Below, piece after piece: positions 13,801 through 27,500 of a stretch of 64,000 nt of DNA (its first letter is position 1; each line of letters begins with the position of its first letter). Location: assembly GCA_013397435.1 (NCBI GenBank), contig VZRG01000281.1:599826-663825 (forward strand), given 5' to 3'. Made by a program: the position numbers and the translations under genes. Origin of the DNA: Erythrocercus mccallii (Eukaryota; Chordata; Aves; Passeriformes; Dicruridae). The notes under the pieces were generated by a model. That model did no database searches, had not been told where the DNA came from, and worked only from the letters and a program-made list of their open reading frames with translations.

Positions 13801-16800
13801 ATGTAAAAATGATCCCACAAAAGCTTACCAAAACCAGATCCCCCTATGCCCTAAGGGACAGAGGTTTAGGATTTGGAGATAAATAGGGTGACAGGAGGAG
13901 CCAAGTACTTGCCTAAGCTTATGCACATTCTGTAACAAAACAGAGACCTCCAGAAATCCTAACAGTCTTTACTAATGTCACCATGGCCTCTTCACAACCA
14001 CCATATGCTATCCACTTATCTTCCATCCCTCTGGTTGGAATAGACAGACATTTGTTTTGTTACCAAATGTGAGCACATGTTCAGACCATCAGTGCCTCAG
14101 ATGAGGTTCTTGCTGCAGCGTAGGTGGTAATTGCACGACAGCTCCCTCCCTGCATCCCCTGCATCCCAGAGCCAGAAGCAGTGGCTGTGCCACTGTGCCC
14201 GGGGTGCCCTCACCAGTGTGGGGCAGAAAGCCCATACCAGAGCACCTACAGCTGCTGGCATTAAACCCTCACCTTCCCACTGTCAGCAGGACACCCAAAT
14301 TACCTCTGCAGCTGAAAGAGGTATGAACCTTTTGTGATCAGTGCTGATTTAACTCTTGGAGGCTGAAGAGAAGCTCATAGTCAAGTCGAAGGAGATTTTT
14401 ATCTCTTGTGAATAAGTGTGTTGGTGGAAGGAAAAGGAATATTTTAATAAATTATTCACAACCTTTCTCCTCCCTGGAATGGGCTAAGGAGTGGAGATAG
14501 GCTTTCTGCTGAACAGGTTGAAAAGAACTCTGTTTTTCAGAAGGACTGAGCCACCTTTCTGCTGAGCACAAGTAATTCAATGCCGAGACATGCTTTAAAT
14601 GCATAGTGGTAAAAGGGGAGGGGGGAGACAAGTTAGCTGCTAGAGGAGCACATATAAAAGAAAAAAAGCAACCAGATGATGATGCCAAGTGTAAAAATGT
14701 GCTGATAGAAATCCTCACAGCTTCACATGCTGAGATTATTTCATTAATAGTTGGATGAAAATGCATTGTCTTGTCCTTATGAAGGGCTAAAAACCTTGCA
14801 GGGACTCCATTCCTCCAGTAAAACTGATTTTCAGAGCCCTGCTTGGACCATGACTTCTCAGGGACAAGCTGAGGGCAGTGGTGGCTGTGCTGTGGGATGG
14901 GAAGAGTGTCACAGGGGGACTCTGGAAGCTGAATTCCTGGAGAAGAGACAGGCTGCACAGGCTCAGCCTCTTGTACCAAACTGTCACAGTGATCTAATTA
15001 CTGGAAGTGAAGTGTGTGACATCTGGAGAAGTGCCCGAGCTTCAGAGTGACTTAGGCAGCCAGTGAACCCTGCCCCGCACGAGCTCACCACTGCTGCACT
15101 CACCAACCCGCTCATCTGTTGCAAACACAAGTTTGCATCGGGCTGGGCGCTGCTTTCAGCTGGAAATGCAGTGTATCCAGTGTATTATGCTTGTGATAAA
15201 AACCAACCTCTCTGCAGGATTTTCCCATGCACTCCAGTGGGGAGGCATTAATTAATGAAGGGCACACGCTTTGGTGTGACGAGGCTGCTGACACCTTCCG
15301 TACTGTCAGGCATAAGATACTACTAGGATTTCTCAAAATTACAGGAGAAAATTTCCACATATCTCAGGAAAGGTATTGCAGTCACCATGAGATAACCCTC
15401 TTCTGGATCTCATTAGGATGGGTGAAGATGAATTAATCACTTGTCTGGAAGTGCTGGCTGCCTAGGGATCAGTGATCATGACCTGAATGCATTCACTGTA
15501 GGCAGACAAAAGATGGTTGCTGTTTGATTCTTCAAAAGGGCTAATTTCCCAAAGTTAAAGAAAATTGCCAGGGAAATTAATTGGGAGAAAAGGTGTAGAG
15601 AGGGAAATGGGAATCCTTTAAGAGAACTAATTAGCTGGCCAGAAAGCCACACTTTCACACTCCAGAGAGAGGAGAGCTCTGGCTAACAGACCTCCTTGGC
15701 TCATATGCAAAGAGAATGCAATTAGGAATAACAAACCAATATATAACACACAGAAAATAGATAGCAAGGGGAACAAATAAGTAACTATTTAAAGCACAAG
15801 GCAAGGGACAAAGGGAAGAACTAGAAATATAATAGAAACAAACACATGTGTAGACAAGAATAAGGTCACTTGCTAGATAGGGATACTAAAATTGTTAGCA
15901 ATAATGTGGAAGAGGCAAAAAGGGGAATAAACAGTCTGCAGGGAAAAAAAACAGTAAATGGATACATACTATATGAAGCTGAGTCATTTAACAGAGTTGT
16001 CAGGTGTTGCGTCAACATTTTTTTTGGCAGATTTAATATTAAAACTTCACAGAATATGAGAGAAGAAACCACAGAAACAATTTGAAGGCTTAGCTACAAG
16101 GGCTATTTTATTACAAAATGTTTTCTTGTTTTGCAGGCATAAAAACTATATTTATTTGGCAGAAAAACCTGAACCAATGGCTAGAAACTGAGTAGAAAGT
16201 GTATCTTTTCAACAGTGAGTGTAACTAACCATTGAGAGAACTGGAGAAAATCAGTGACCCTCTGTAAAACAGGTTTTGACCTCAGCCATGTTTGCTCTTC
16301 AGCACCTAGCCAATACTCGTGAGGGGCTGGTGAGCAAAGGACGACTGCTTGGTTCCATCAAAGTATCAGAGGAAACAGCTTTCTCCAGCAGCAGAGGGAG
16401 AGTGGGTTGTGGATTTTGGTTGTGTGGGGTGACTTGTCTCCTTGTGACCACAAGCAGAGATGAAACTAGAAAGGTCTGTAAGAAACTAGAGAGAAAGAAG
16501 CTTCCTGAAACTGTCTGTAAGAGGTCTGTGAGAACAAAGAGAAAAAACAGCTTTCCCCTGAGAAAACCAGGAGCTCAAAGCTGGGGGTAATTTGGGAGGG
16601 CATGAGTAATTGTTTAAATGGTGCATTTTTCTTTCAGTAGAACCTTGTGTACTAGACACTGAGAAAGGAAATGTTCATTGAAGAAGAAATAAAGAAAAGT
16701 CACAGCTGTGATTTGACTAATTGCAAAACGTAGCAGGGAGTTGGCTGTGTGCAGGCCAATGCCACAGTTCACCTTGCACCCTCTGAAATCTCAGTCTTCC

Positions 16801-18307
16801 TCATCAAAGGCTTGATGATGCCAATTATATTTTTTGGGTGTTCCTAGATTGCTGGAACCAGGTCTTAAAGATTTGGACTTGGTTGCAACCCAGTTTGGTT
16901 CAGTACAAAGAGCATATCTATTCCTAGTGCTAAACAAACCTGGCAGAAAAAGCATTTCTTCCTCCTTGGTGAGGCAAGGGGGCACAAATTAACTCCAGTC
17001 TTTAAATATTTCTTGTCACCTTCAACAAATATCTGTATTGAATAGGAGTACTATATGCTTACTATGAACCATTATGAAATGTTGAGGGGTTTATACCCCA
17101 GGAATATAAGCAGGCTCTGACTAGTGGTCATAGTCCTGCTCATGAGATGGGTGGGGACAGCATCAGCTTCTCTCTGGGCAACGCTATCAGAAACCTGCAC
17201 AATCCATAGGCCATGGTTATACAACTGCCATATCAAAATAAAGAAAATACCACACCATCTTATTTGCAGTTTAGGAGAAGAAAGGGAGACAGAGTCTGAT
17301 CTAAATGACATTGATGTTTTTAGGAGCTTTTCTAGTCAATTAAGTTGGAAACAGATAAGGCACAAGAACAGGCACAGAATGCAAAACAAGAAGTATTCAG
17401 TTGAATGAAGGGGGAAAACCTGATAAGGAAAGGCAGAGGGTGAATCATATTAAGTACTCTACAGGATGGAAAAATAGGCTGCTTATTAGCCAATGGGAGC
17501 ATGGGAATTGTTTTCATTTGTAATGGTATTTTGTCATTTTATATTGAAGTGTGTTTTCTTACAATAGAAGCATCATATAGCAAAGCACAAATACACAAAT
17601 ACAAAAAAATAAACTGCCTACTACTTCTAAAACAGGAACCCAGCCTAGCAAGGCTATCTCACAAATGACCCAGGAGCAGGACCAATCACTGCCTGTTTCA
17701 AGAGGGTCCAGTGTGATGAAGGTCTTGGACAAAGAAATGTGAAAGCACGTCGTTAGAAAACATGCAGAATAGAATTCTAACCTTTCCTCTTCTATCTCTG
17801 CAATGCTTTGGGAAGACATAGAAAAGCCTGTCATCAGTTTTGCATGTTTACAAAGACTCAGGGTATTATATCCTACAGCTTCTAGCACTGATTTCTACAG
17901 CACAAAAAATTTAGTGCCCTGACATTGAAAGCATTGCACAGGTTGCAGCTCAGTAGTGGATCAGAACGCTGCACAGTTTCCAAACGCAAAATGTCAACAC
18001 AATTCATAATATTTTCTAGATCGAAACTGGAAAGTGCATTGCAAACCTATATGGCCTGATTATTATTAACAATTTATTAAAGCCCTTGGTTTATGGATGA
18101 GTGAGTGACTCCTGGAAAATGGAAGACCACATGTACAGAAATTCTTATTCTGATGATGACTTGCAGTCCCTTGTTCTAATTGCTGGATCACGCTTCCTGT
18201 GATGGATGCGGCAGGGTGGCTTTGTGCAATTCATGGCCCTGTAATTAGGAAGATGTGCAATATTCTGGAAAATAGCCACACCTTTTCTGAAGAAATTTCT
18301 CTCATGG
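7895..18307. other. Long non-coding stretch, no gene seen
   Basis: This is more than 10 kb of ordinary non-coding sequence. The largest open frame is on the minus strand at 14452-14979 (about 175 codons). It has no ATG at its start and its translation shows no known domain. Scattered TATA-like strings (for example TATAAAAG at 9874-9881) have no gene downstream. I recognise no transposon ends, although old diverged insertions would escape a reading by eye. Confidence 0.55.
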
Positions 18308-18367
18308 GTTTAATTCACATCATCTAAAATCACTGAGTTTAATTCACATTGTCTGAAATCACCCTGA
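18308..18367. repeat. Two-copy tandem duplication (about 30-bp unit)
   Basis: The segment starting GTTTAATTCACATCATCTA at 18308-18336 is followed at once by a diverged copy at 18337-18367. The second copy begins with the same GTTTAATTCACAT and differs by a few substitutions and a 2-bp insertion. There are only two copies. It looks like a local replication-slippage duplication, with no sign of function. Confidence 0.8.
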
Positions 18368-18702
18368 ACCCAGCCTGAATTTGATCCCATGAATATCTTC
18401 ATTTGCAAAGCTTTGGCAGTTTTACTTTCACCAGTCATTGCAGGAGGAGTTATATTCATGCAAGGATGTCAACACTTGGCTTGTGATAAGATGCAGCAAG
18501 GAAGTGAAATGAGGTGCAGTTATTGGCTGATAATAGCACTCTTGACAATACACAACTGTGCTGCAGGCAAATGAAATATGTTTTGTGAAAATGGGCTACT
18601 GTCCAGCACTTAAAATAAATGTTTTTGAAGTGCTAGTAGACCTGCTCTATAAAACACCCCAAGACTGCGTATGGAATGCAAATCCATACTGGTCAGAAGG
18701 AC

Positions 18703-18717
18703 AAAAAAAAAAAAAAA
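18703..18717 (+). repeat. Poly(A) run of 15
   Basis: Fifteen consecutive A residues follow GGAC. I looked for a retroposed copy upstream and for flanking direct repeats and recognised neither, so this is called only as a homopolymer run. Confidence 0.85.
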
Positions 18718-19792
18718 TTAAAGACCATGAACATTTTGTGAGTGTGGGAAGAAAAGCTGTTCTACAGCAATATTGTTTCCCCAGTTGAGAGTGGTCTGTG
18801 TTGCGTACATAGTTTTCCTCAAGTTTCAGAATCACCTGCTCCTTAACATTGAACCTGTCAGTTCAATTACACATCCATCTTATCATGCTAAGCCAAATTT
18901 AAAAGAGCTCACCATGGTGTGCTGATGAATAAGTTTGGGGTTTTTTTGCAGGGCAGTAGTGCCTGCAGTAACTCCCGTTTTTTGTCAGTGTGATTTACTA
19001 GAGTGCATGTATCCTGACACATATTAATAATGGTTCATGTTTAAACAAGTCACACTAGACCCCTAAAAAGAGTGTGTAGTTGCATATTCTGCATCAAGTT
19101 AAGCCCACATAGAACCAGAGATCACAGAGGCCGTGAATTGCTTGAAAATAGACACATTTGCTCTATCAGGAGAGGGTTTTTCCCTGATGACCAATGATCA
19201 CATCCAAGAGTGTTTCTTCCAGACCCTCTCAAATTAAATCGGTAAATATGGAATCAGGCTAGACAACCGTGCTACTACACTCAGAGAGCTGCTTTCTCTG
19301 GCATGGGAGCACTATCAGTGGAAAGAACTCAAGGGAAGCTTCATTTTTAGAATGTAAGATATTATTTAATAAAGAGAAATTTAAAAATGCAAAATTATTC
19401 CAACTATTGCAACTATGTCACAAAACCTGTGTTTCTAAAAGTGCATTGAGTCTGCAATACTGTCAGTAATAATAAGCTGGGGAGACTTGGAGAGCTATGC
19501 TCTTCTTTATCTCTTTAACTGGCATAGCTTCATTGACTGCTGCAATTATTACTGATTGACACCTAAGTGGATTAGAAACATGTACTGCACATCTTAACTG
19601 CACATGAATGACTGCACTGTGCTAAGAAAAAAACTTGGAAAACTCCATTTTTCACCTCATGGGTGTTTTTGTTGTTCCTTGAGACCATGAACTGAATTTA
19701 TAAGTTCCCATACATGAAGTCACATCTGCTGTTGTAACATGGGACAGCTCATCTTATTTTGCAAGACAGTATCATCTAAGTGGACTTTTGGC
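18718..19792. other. Non-coding stretch, no gene seen
   Basis: Short stop-rich frames only, with no repeat that I recognise. It separates the poly(A) run from the T/G tract. Confidence 0.55.
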
Positions 19793-19949
19793 TATTTTTT
19801 AAAGTGGTTTTTTTTTGGTTTGGTGTTTTTGTTTGTTTGTTTTGCTTTGTTTTGGGGTTTTTTGTTGTTGTTGCTTTGGGTTTTGGCTTTTTTTGTGGTT
19901 TTTTTTTGTTTGGTTGGGGTTTTTTTTGGTTTTTTGGGTTTTTTTTTTT
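19793..19949 (+). repeat. Low-complexity T/G tract with no A for 146 nt
   Basis: From 19804 to 19949 the plus strand contains no A and only three C. It is built of T-runs separated by G, GG, GGG or GGGG, with GTTT and GTT micro-repeats inside. Translated frames here give only Phe/Leu/Val/Trp/Gly strings and are artefacts of composition. The complementary strand is an A/C tract. Such single-strand-biased tracts are low-complexity DNA in vertebrates. The several G-runs might allow weak G-quadruplex or R-loop structure, which is inference. Confidence 0.9.
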
Positions 19950-21184
19950 ACTTTCTGGATTTTTTCAACCTCTGAACATATCTGAAAATGGGTTCTGTGG
20001 CAGACAGTCACAATGTCACTTTGCAAACGCTGTGTGATGTGAATGTCATGATTTCAGACACCTAGAGCTTTTTACCTCAGGAACTGAGCACCGACTCACA
20101 CACATCAGCCCAACTTCATGCCCATAAGCCATGTGTCCCTGTGTCTGTACAAGAGGCCTGTTCCTGGGACAAAGTATGACAATCCCACCCAAGGAAGCCA
20201 TGGGGTGTCTGTAGCGTCCAGCAGCAGCAGGTCTCAGCTGCAGAGCAGAGAGCCAGTCTAAGGTCTGAGGGGAGGAACCAGCTCTCCTACACTGCACAGT
20301 TAACTCAACATTACCTGAAATGGTGGCCCCTCTGGGATCCATCCCCACACTCAGGATTGCCCCTCTGGGCTGGGAGGGAGCTGCAAGCTTCAGCCAAGTG
20401 GCTGGTGGAGCTCCACCTCTGGCAGCAGTCCCAGCATCCAGCCACGGGTCACTAATCCCTTCCTTCATCCTGGCTGGTAACGCTTCCCATCGTCCCACAC
20501 TGTTGGATGGGTAAATGGAAGGCTAAGCCTCCAGGAGAAACCTTGTGCCAACCTGGGAAACTCCTGCACCCAGGATGCTTGGGCAGAGTGAAAACTCTTC
20601 ACGGCTGGGCTGTGACAAGACAGCTTGAGGTGGCTTCTGTCCTACCACAGGTGCAGCACCAGGTGGTGCCAAGCTCCTCTGCCATCCCCAACACCACCCT
20701 GCCTGCCTGTGCTCCTCCTTGCAGGTGGGGAAAAGGCTGTGCAGGTGCAGGTGGAGGTGACACACTTTTGGGTGGCCTTGCTAGCTTCTGCTGCCCTGGG
20801 TCCCTCAGGTCCAGTCTGCTGTCACCTCACATGTGGAGGTCCTGCTCAGCAGGAACTCCCTGCCTGGGATCTGAGCTTTGCTCATCTATGGGATGTATTC
20901 TGTATTCTTGGTGGAATAAAAGGTATTTGTTATCTTGCGGTGTTCCACCTGACCCATAATTTATGACAGACCATAGACAGTTCAGCTGGGCCCTTAGGAC
21001 ATCTGAAACCTTTATGTTAAAAAAAATAAATCAAACATATCTGAATACCCTGTGGGGACACTTAAAATCAGCCACAACGATTTGGTGAAATGTATTTAAA
21101 CAATCAAAAAAAAAAATTAGCTTTTTTTCTTAAACATACTTTGACCAAAAACATTTTTCCATTATTGTGAATTTGGGGAGTGGG
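19950..21184. other. Non-coding stretch between the T/G and A/C tracts
   Basis: The part from about 20050 to 20960 is more GC-rich than its surroundings and therefore holds longer chance open frames on both strands: 20046-20498 minus, and 20507-20959 plus with an ATG. Their translations are rich in Pro, Ser, Cys and Gly with no recognisable domain. Neither has a credible splice or promoter context that I can point to. They are not called as genes. Confidence 0.5.
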
Positions 21185-21231
21185 GAAAAAAACCCCAAAA
21201 AACAACAACAAGAACAACAACAACAAAACAA
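21185..21231 (+). repeat. A/C-rich tract with CAA repeats
   Basis: Runs of A and CCCC are followed by CAA repeats, with one AAG interruption near 21211. The composition is the complement of the T/G tract 1.2 kb upstream; its reverse complement carries the same GTTGTTGTTG core. Confidence 0.85.
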
Positions 21232-21550
21232 GCCAGTTTATTTTAAATGAAGAATTAGGGGGGGAAATGAATGAATTTCCTTCCGGTATTTTTTAATTAA
21301 AGATTCTGATGTTCAGTCTGGAGCTCAGTTTTAATTTAAAAATTAATTCCATTTTAATAATTATATTTTAAAAGGATTAAGTCAATCAAGGTTTATATAG
21401 GCCCATAATATAGCTCTTGCCCATAACAAAAATAAACAAATTTTCAGTATAAATAAGGTAATTTTTAAAATTTTACTTGACAAAAATCCCTAAGCATTTT
21501 CCATATGCTACCAGTTGAATTAATTTTCTCCTCTTCTTGTTTTTTTCAAT
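21232..21550. other. AT-rich island
   Basis: The sequence is dominated by A and T, with several TTAATTAA- and TTTAAAA-type strings and only isolated G or C. Together with the flanking tracts, it has the kind of composition associated with nuclear-matrix attachment or easily unwound DNA. That role is speculative and nothing here proves it. Confidence 0.5.
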
Positions 21551-24500
21551 TATGAATCTGAAAAATCAGCTATTTGCTGAGCTGTGCTGAACAGGGCAAC
21601 ACATACTTTAGGTTTTTTTCCCACACGTGTACCTAGGTCTTTTTCTCTAATTGTATATAATCTATACTCATGCACAATCTTCATTGTTTCTATAGGATGT
21701 TAGTCTGCTTTAGGAAAGTAGGAGCAAGACCAATGGCTGAAGGAAGCTGCTGAAACTGAAAATGTTGACAGTGTTCTGGACCATTTTCAGACCTTCTTTC
21801 ACAATGTGTCTGTGTAGCCATCATCTCACAAAGAGCTTTTTGTGGTTTATACCTAGAGGTGCCATTCGAACCAGTGATGCTACCCAGGGGGAGATTGAGA
21901 TGTTTTCAAAATGATGTAGATGTGTATTTTAATATGACCTACATAGAAAAGAGGAACTAAGTGATAGAAGTGTCATGCTGAGAGGCCTTATTTCAATGGA
22001 GTTTTGTCTCTTTAGGGAGAAACATTTAATGTATTTATTTCTATAAGATCGTACCACAGGGAGTTCAGTTTGGGGAAATGTGGAAACTAACTTCAGGTTT
22101 TAAATCAAATTTCAGTCCTTGTGACTTCAATTCTGCCAATCTGTGTCTGAATAACAGGACCCAACACTCTGTACAGCCCAAATGGAAATATATTCAAAGC
22201 TGACAGTTCCTGCTAGTTTACAGACACAGGCTTGTCAGATTGAACTTGAAATCTGACCCGAGCATACTCAAAATTCATCCCAAGTTCTCCTAATGCAGCC
22301 TGATGAATTTTGCCTGGCAGCAGTTTTTATTACATGGGGATTTCTTGAAGTATGAGAAGTAGCTCCAAGACATCTCAAAACCAGTAATAATTTCAATGTT
22401 TCCTGGTTGCTAGATAGAATCCCAGATCCTTGGAACAGTGCAAAAAAATTAGCAATTTTGTGTCAAGTCAGCATGAAAATGCTTTAGATTTGTCACAGAA
22501 AGGGGCCTTGTGTTAAATGTGTTTAAGATTCAATGTAACACTTTGTCCCCAAAACAAAATGTTTTCTTTCATGCAGGGCAGTTTTTATTCTTACAAAATG
22601 AATGTGGGTCAGTGGTATTTAGCAAATCTTGTTTCATAAGATAACAGAACAATTTCTCTTAGTTTCCCAAAGCTTTCCACAGAAGGGAAAATTGGGAGGT
22701 GTGTGTGAAACTTTAACAAATTTGACTTCATTTGTAAACGGTTTCCTTTCATCTGAAATTGTTTATTTTTTAGGTGAACAAACATTTCTACCAAACTGTT
22801 TCAGTCAGCTCTATTTGGAGTCAACATGCTGTGTAAGCATTCCTCACCCTGCCAACCTCAATGGAGTCCCATGACTGATTGCCCTGTGGGGTTAACTTGG
22901 GCTATCGATGATGTGTATGTGGCAGATGTGCCAGAGGACTGCTAATTGCCTGATTAAAGCTCTTTTCCTGATTTTTGGGTCAAAATGAATGATCAGGTCT
23001 GAAAGGCTCGTGGTGTGAGGAAAGAAGAGCAAGTTTTTCTGGAGCTTCCTCATACCCAGCTCATGGCCTCACAAACTCGTTCCTACAGAGGCTGATGGGG
23101 AATGAGTATCTAAGGAATGAAGAATGACTCCACGCTTTGCTATTTTTCTCTTGCTTACAATGGACTAGGGTTTATTTCATGCTGAAAAGTTGGCCTCAAG
23201 GAGCTCACTCTGTCAAGGTCAGAAGTACACAACCACATGAGAATTCTCTGTCAAGTTTAGAAAGTATTAGTGGCATTTCATGGATTTTGTTTAAACAGTT
23301 GCCTTGCTAGTAGATTAATTTAGCAAAGTGCCTCCCATGTGGAAGAACTGCAGAAGAAAACACAAATTTGCCCTCCTTTCAGGTTGAAAGGGCTTTTGAA
23401 ACCATTTCAGCTCAAGCAGCTGCATTTTGGTGGAGAATGAGGACAGGGTATTGTGGACCACACCTCTCCTTGGGGCAGGATGACCAGAGGCAGCTGACTG
23501 GGAGCCAGTTCATGGATGGTGAGCAAGTTCCCAGAAAAACCACACAATGTAGAAACATCCTCTCTCTCAGATACATTACTGAAGATCTTCAGTTTCACCC
23601 CATTGTATCGAGATGAGCAGCTGGTGCAAAGCAACATGTGTTTGGCTTTGTTTTCTGATTTTGTTGACAATAATATGCCAACAATGTAAAGAACAAATTT
23701 ATTTACATACAAAAGTAATAGTGAGGTTCAGAAAAATCTGATAAAACTCTCTCAAAGGTTCATAGTAAACAACATTTATACCTTTTTACAGATGATTTGT
23801 TAAGCAGAGTTTCTGTAGCTTTTTAAGCATCCTGAAAAGTCTCTGAGGTTGACAAGTGAAAAGGCTGAAAAATATTCTAAGAGAATCTATTCTTGTCTTT
23901 CTCTAATGGCTTATAGATCCTGCTATTTCCATAAATGCTCTTTGAAGGGAAACTATGTGGGATTTTAATGGCTTTTCTAGTTCATGTGGGTGTCACTTGC
24001 TTTGATGTATGCCAGATAGGAAACAACGGTATGTCTGGAAGCAACAATCAATGGGGTTTAAGGCGGATGGCAAGTACCATGTTTAGGAATACACTTATCT
24101 TGGGGTTATTGTACCTTAATCGCAGGAATAGCATTGAGTTACCTCTGGTTTGTGTATAAGGAAGAGTTGCTTTACTGCATTTTAGAGGGCATTTTGAAGA
24201 TGTTAAAAATATTATGCTCTTATAAGCAAGATATTTTTTCCCATTCATGACATGTTGTTTATTACCTCAAGTTTAAAATAAGTGTTTTGGGACAATGATT
24301 GTACTCAAATCTAACTTAGAGCCAGATTTTCACAAGCCTTTTGACAGGAAAAAATCATCTCAAGTTATCTGGCTAAGGGACAGAAAAATTCTATAAAAGT
24401 GTTTTACTGTTGCAATATTCAAGATAAGCCTTAGTCGTAACACCTGTGGGAGAAGCTCTAAGCTCTAAGGTAAAAGGAAATTGGGAATGATTCTTGAATA

Positions 24501-27500
24501 ATATTCTGTGAGGAAAAAAATTATTCTGGGGTTTCTGTTTCAGTCTGCTTTCTGGTTGGGAGGGACTTCAGCTCTTATTTACTGTGTTCTTCACAGTGTG
24601 TTACCAGTGACTCTCCTACCCTCAGCCCAGCTGTGCCACCACCCCACTGCCCCATGTACTCACTTCTTCCAGACTAGCTTTGTCCATGAGTATTTACCTT
24701 CCTGTATAAAATATACCTCTTATTTAAACCTAGGTCCATTATTTAATTTTTGTTATCACAATTGCTGGCCAGGACTTTGAGGACTGTGCAAAAAAAGCAG
24801 TAGAAAACCAGACAGTGTCTATGGTCTACAGAGAGCTGGATATTTCAGCTACTTGACACAGAAGGTGAAACTTTGGGGAAAGTACTATCTTGCAAAAGCT
24901 ACTATTTTTGTTGAAACATATCCTCCCATATTAATTTTCCATGTATCAGGAACATCCAGACTCTGGTTGACAGCCTCAGTACTTTCAAAGTGTCCTGCAG
25001 CAGTTTTGTCTGTAAAAGGGAGTTAGATGTAACTAGATCAGGGGATATGTGTCCCTTATAGGACAAACAGGAGGAAGCAGAGGAATACTGTTTTCAGCTG
25101 GATGTGCTTAACCAGGCTAGACTTTAGAGGTGGGCCCAAGTAGCCACCAGAAAGCAATTGTTGTGGTCACAAACAGCAAATTTTCATGTTCATTGTAATG
25201 AGTATCTACTAAATATAATTGCTTTACTAATGTAACGAATGGAGAAATCTATACAAACTGATAAGCAGAAGTGTAAAATGCCAACTCAGATCAAATCACT
25301 GAGCCAAAAGGAGTTTTTGCTACCTGTGTTGGAAGGGAAATGTGCCTTATTGCTCTTGGATAAGAACAAAAAAATGGTTTTTTACGAGTCTTCTTATTGT
25401 AAGGGGTATACTGAGAAGAGCAATCTCTGTATTTAGGTTGGGGCTACTGACAGAGACATTCTTGAAATTCACCTTGTCTAGCAAATTATTTATTTAATCT
25501 TCAGATTCTTGCCAAAAAGAGAACACTGAACTTTTTGTATAGAGGAGAGAAGGTATTTTGAAACACTTTATGCAGATGGCTCAGCTGTTAATATATCCAT
25601 TGAAGGACAGAAAAATGCTGTTACTGTGAGAATTAACTAAATTTGGGTTGTGATTTATGACTTCTGACAACAGCCCTAAACAAAGCTGACATGGCATATG
25701 ATCAACCTGGACTGATTGATCCATTAGTAACAAGGAACTCTTGACCCAAGGAAAAATGTTGATTGCATGAAGAGGACACTAAAAGGTAGCCCAGTACATC
25801 AGCCCCGACACCTATTCCAGGAGATCCTGACAAAAGGTGAACTTTGCCATCTTTCCTGGACAGCTTTTTATGCAGCTGGAGCTCAATGCATCTTCCTCTT
25901 GTTTACCTGCTATTGCAGATGCTGCTGGATTCCTGATTCTCACAAGGCTCTGTACTGCCTATCTGAATTTCAGTAGCTGAAATAATTATTCTTCCTTGCT
26001 CTCTGCCAGAGGTGAGAATTGAATACTGCCAGGAAAAATCAGCTTGATTTCCATTAGTTTTAATATCCCTTCCATTCAGCCCATTCATAGTTTTATCACG
26101 CCACAGTGCTACGGGCTTGAGGGGAAAGGAGGAGTGAAGAGCAGTCTAGTTGTGAACAGGTGATGGGCAAAAGACCCTTACAGGAAATAAATGCCCTGCT
26201 TTAAATGGTCTGTATTTCGTAGCAGCTGTGCTACTTCTGAGCTGGAGAAAGTGGGTTGATTTTTCCAGGCATACAGCAGCATATGTCCAAAGACTCTGCA
26301 GGTGCTGGGCTTTGGCTAAGCTGCCTCAGTAGCTTGGCTTGCTGGAGCACTGGAGGAAAGCTGCAGGGTGAGGCCAGGCACGATAAGGCCTGTTCTCATG
26401 TGGTATGACACAAATTCACTGCACAGGCCCAAACCTGTGTGGCTTTGACACCCAGCTTCAGCTGGGAGATAGTGGAAGGCCTGTGAAGAGGCTTGAGATA
26501 AAAAGGAGTTAGCACTGCCTGCCCTGCTAAGAGCATTGATGTGCCATTAAGAGAGTGTCCTCCCACTTACTAAAGGAAAATTCCCAGTGCTGGGGCAGTG
26601 GTGGCTGAGATAGAGTTTGGAAAGAGGGAGGCCAGTCACGACACTGGCTAGGTGCTCCCACCATCACCTGGTTCTGAAGGGTGCTGTTTACCTGGGACGA
26701 CAGAGCTCTTAAGCTGGAACTGGCAAGCCAACATTGAACCAAACAACTCCAGGTGACTTTTGTCTCTGTATCCTCATGGCTGCAGGGAATAAAGGAATTG
26801 AAGCCTCTGTCCTTCCTCAGTATAGGAAATACCTGCTTGAGGATGACACCCAAGCTGGAAGAGGGCTGAGCAAAGCTGAGCAGTTCCTGGGGAGAGCAAA
26901 TTACATTTCCCATTGCTGTGTGAAGTTTGGAGAAGTACATTGGCTTGGACAACATCATTACCAAGGAAGAGTCCTTACCTTGTCCATAAGCAGCAGTTTG
27001 GTCTGTTGCTTGGAAAGTTTCCACCTTCTAAATTCCACAAAGTCCAACCCACACTTGGAAATTTGCAAGTACGCTCTGGGGACAAATTATGCCAATGGCC
27101 AGAAGGACCTGTACCCAATGAGGGAGATGCTGGCTGAGCCCTACTGCCAGTTATAGTTCCTATCTCCAGCTGTCTCAGTGGCAGGACCTGGCTGCAGCAA
27201 CAGGACCTGCGCATGTGTTCTTCCACCACAAACCTATCCAATTGGTATCAGAGACAAAAAGTCCATTGGAGTATAAAAGCATGTTGCCACTGTCAGTCAC
27301 TGCAGCACAGTTTAACTGACGAGCTGACAGGAGAAAGGTTCATTTTTGCCCTGCAGGTGGGCTCAGTGCAGGCCATGGACAGGTCTGTGGTAGCTGCTAC
27401 AGTGATTCTTGGTGTTGCAATGGGTCTGAAGAAACTTTGACAAAAATCCTGCAGATTAACAGCCCCGACACAGGTGTTTGCTGCCAGAGACCCATGTGCA

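Noticed and set aside
14452..14979. Open frame of about 175 codons, minus strand
   Set aside because: No ATG at its start, no recognisable domain, and no splice or promoter context. Treated as chance.
20046..20959. Two 150-codon open frames on opposite strands
   Set aside because: They lie in a locally GC-richer segment where stops are rarer. The translations are Pro/Ser/Gly/Cys-rich without a domain.
26527..27156. Overlapping open frames of 165 (minus) and 140 (plus) codons
   Set aside because: Both strands are open over the same bases and neither translation matches a family I know.
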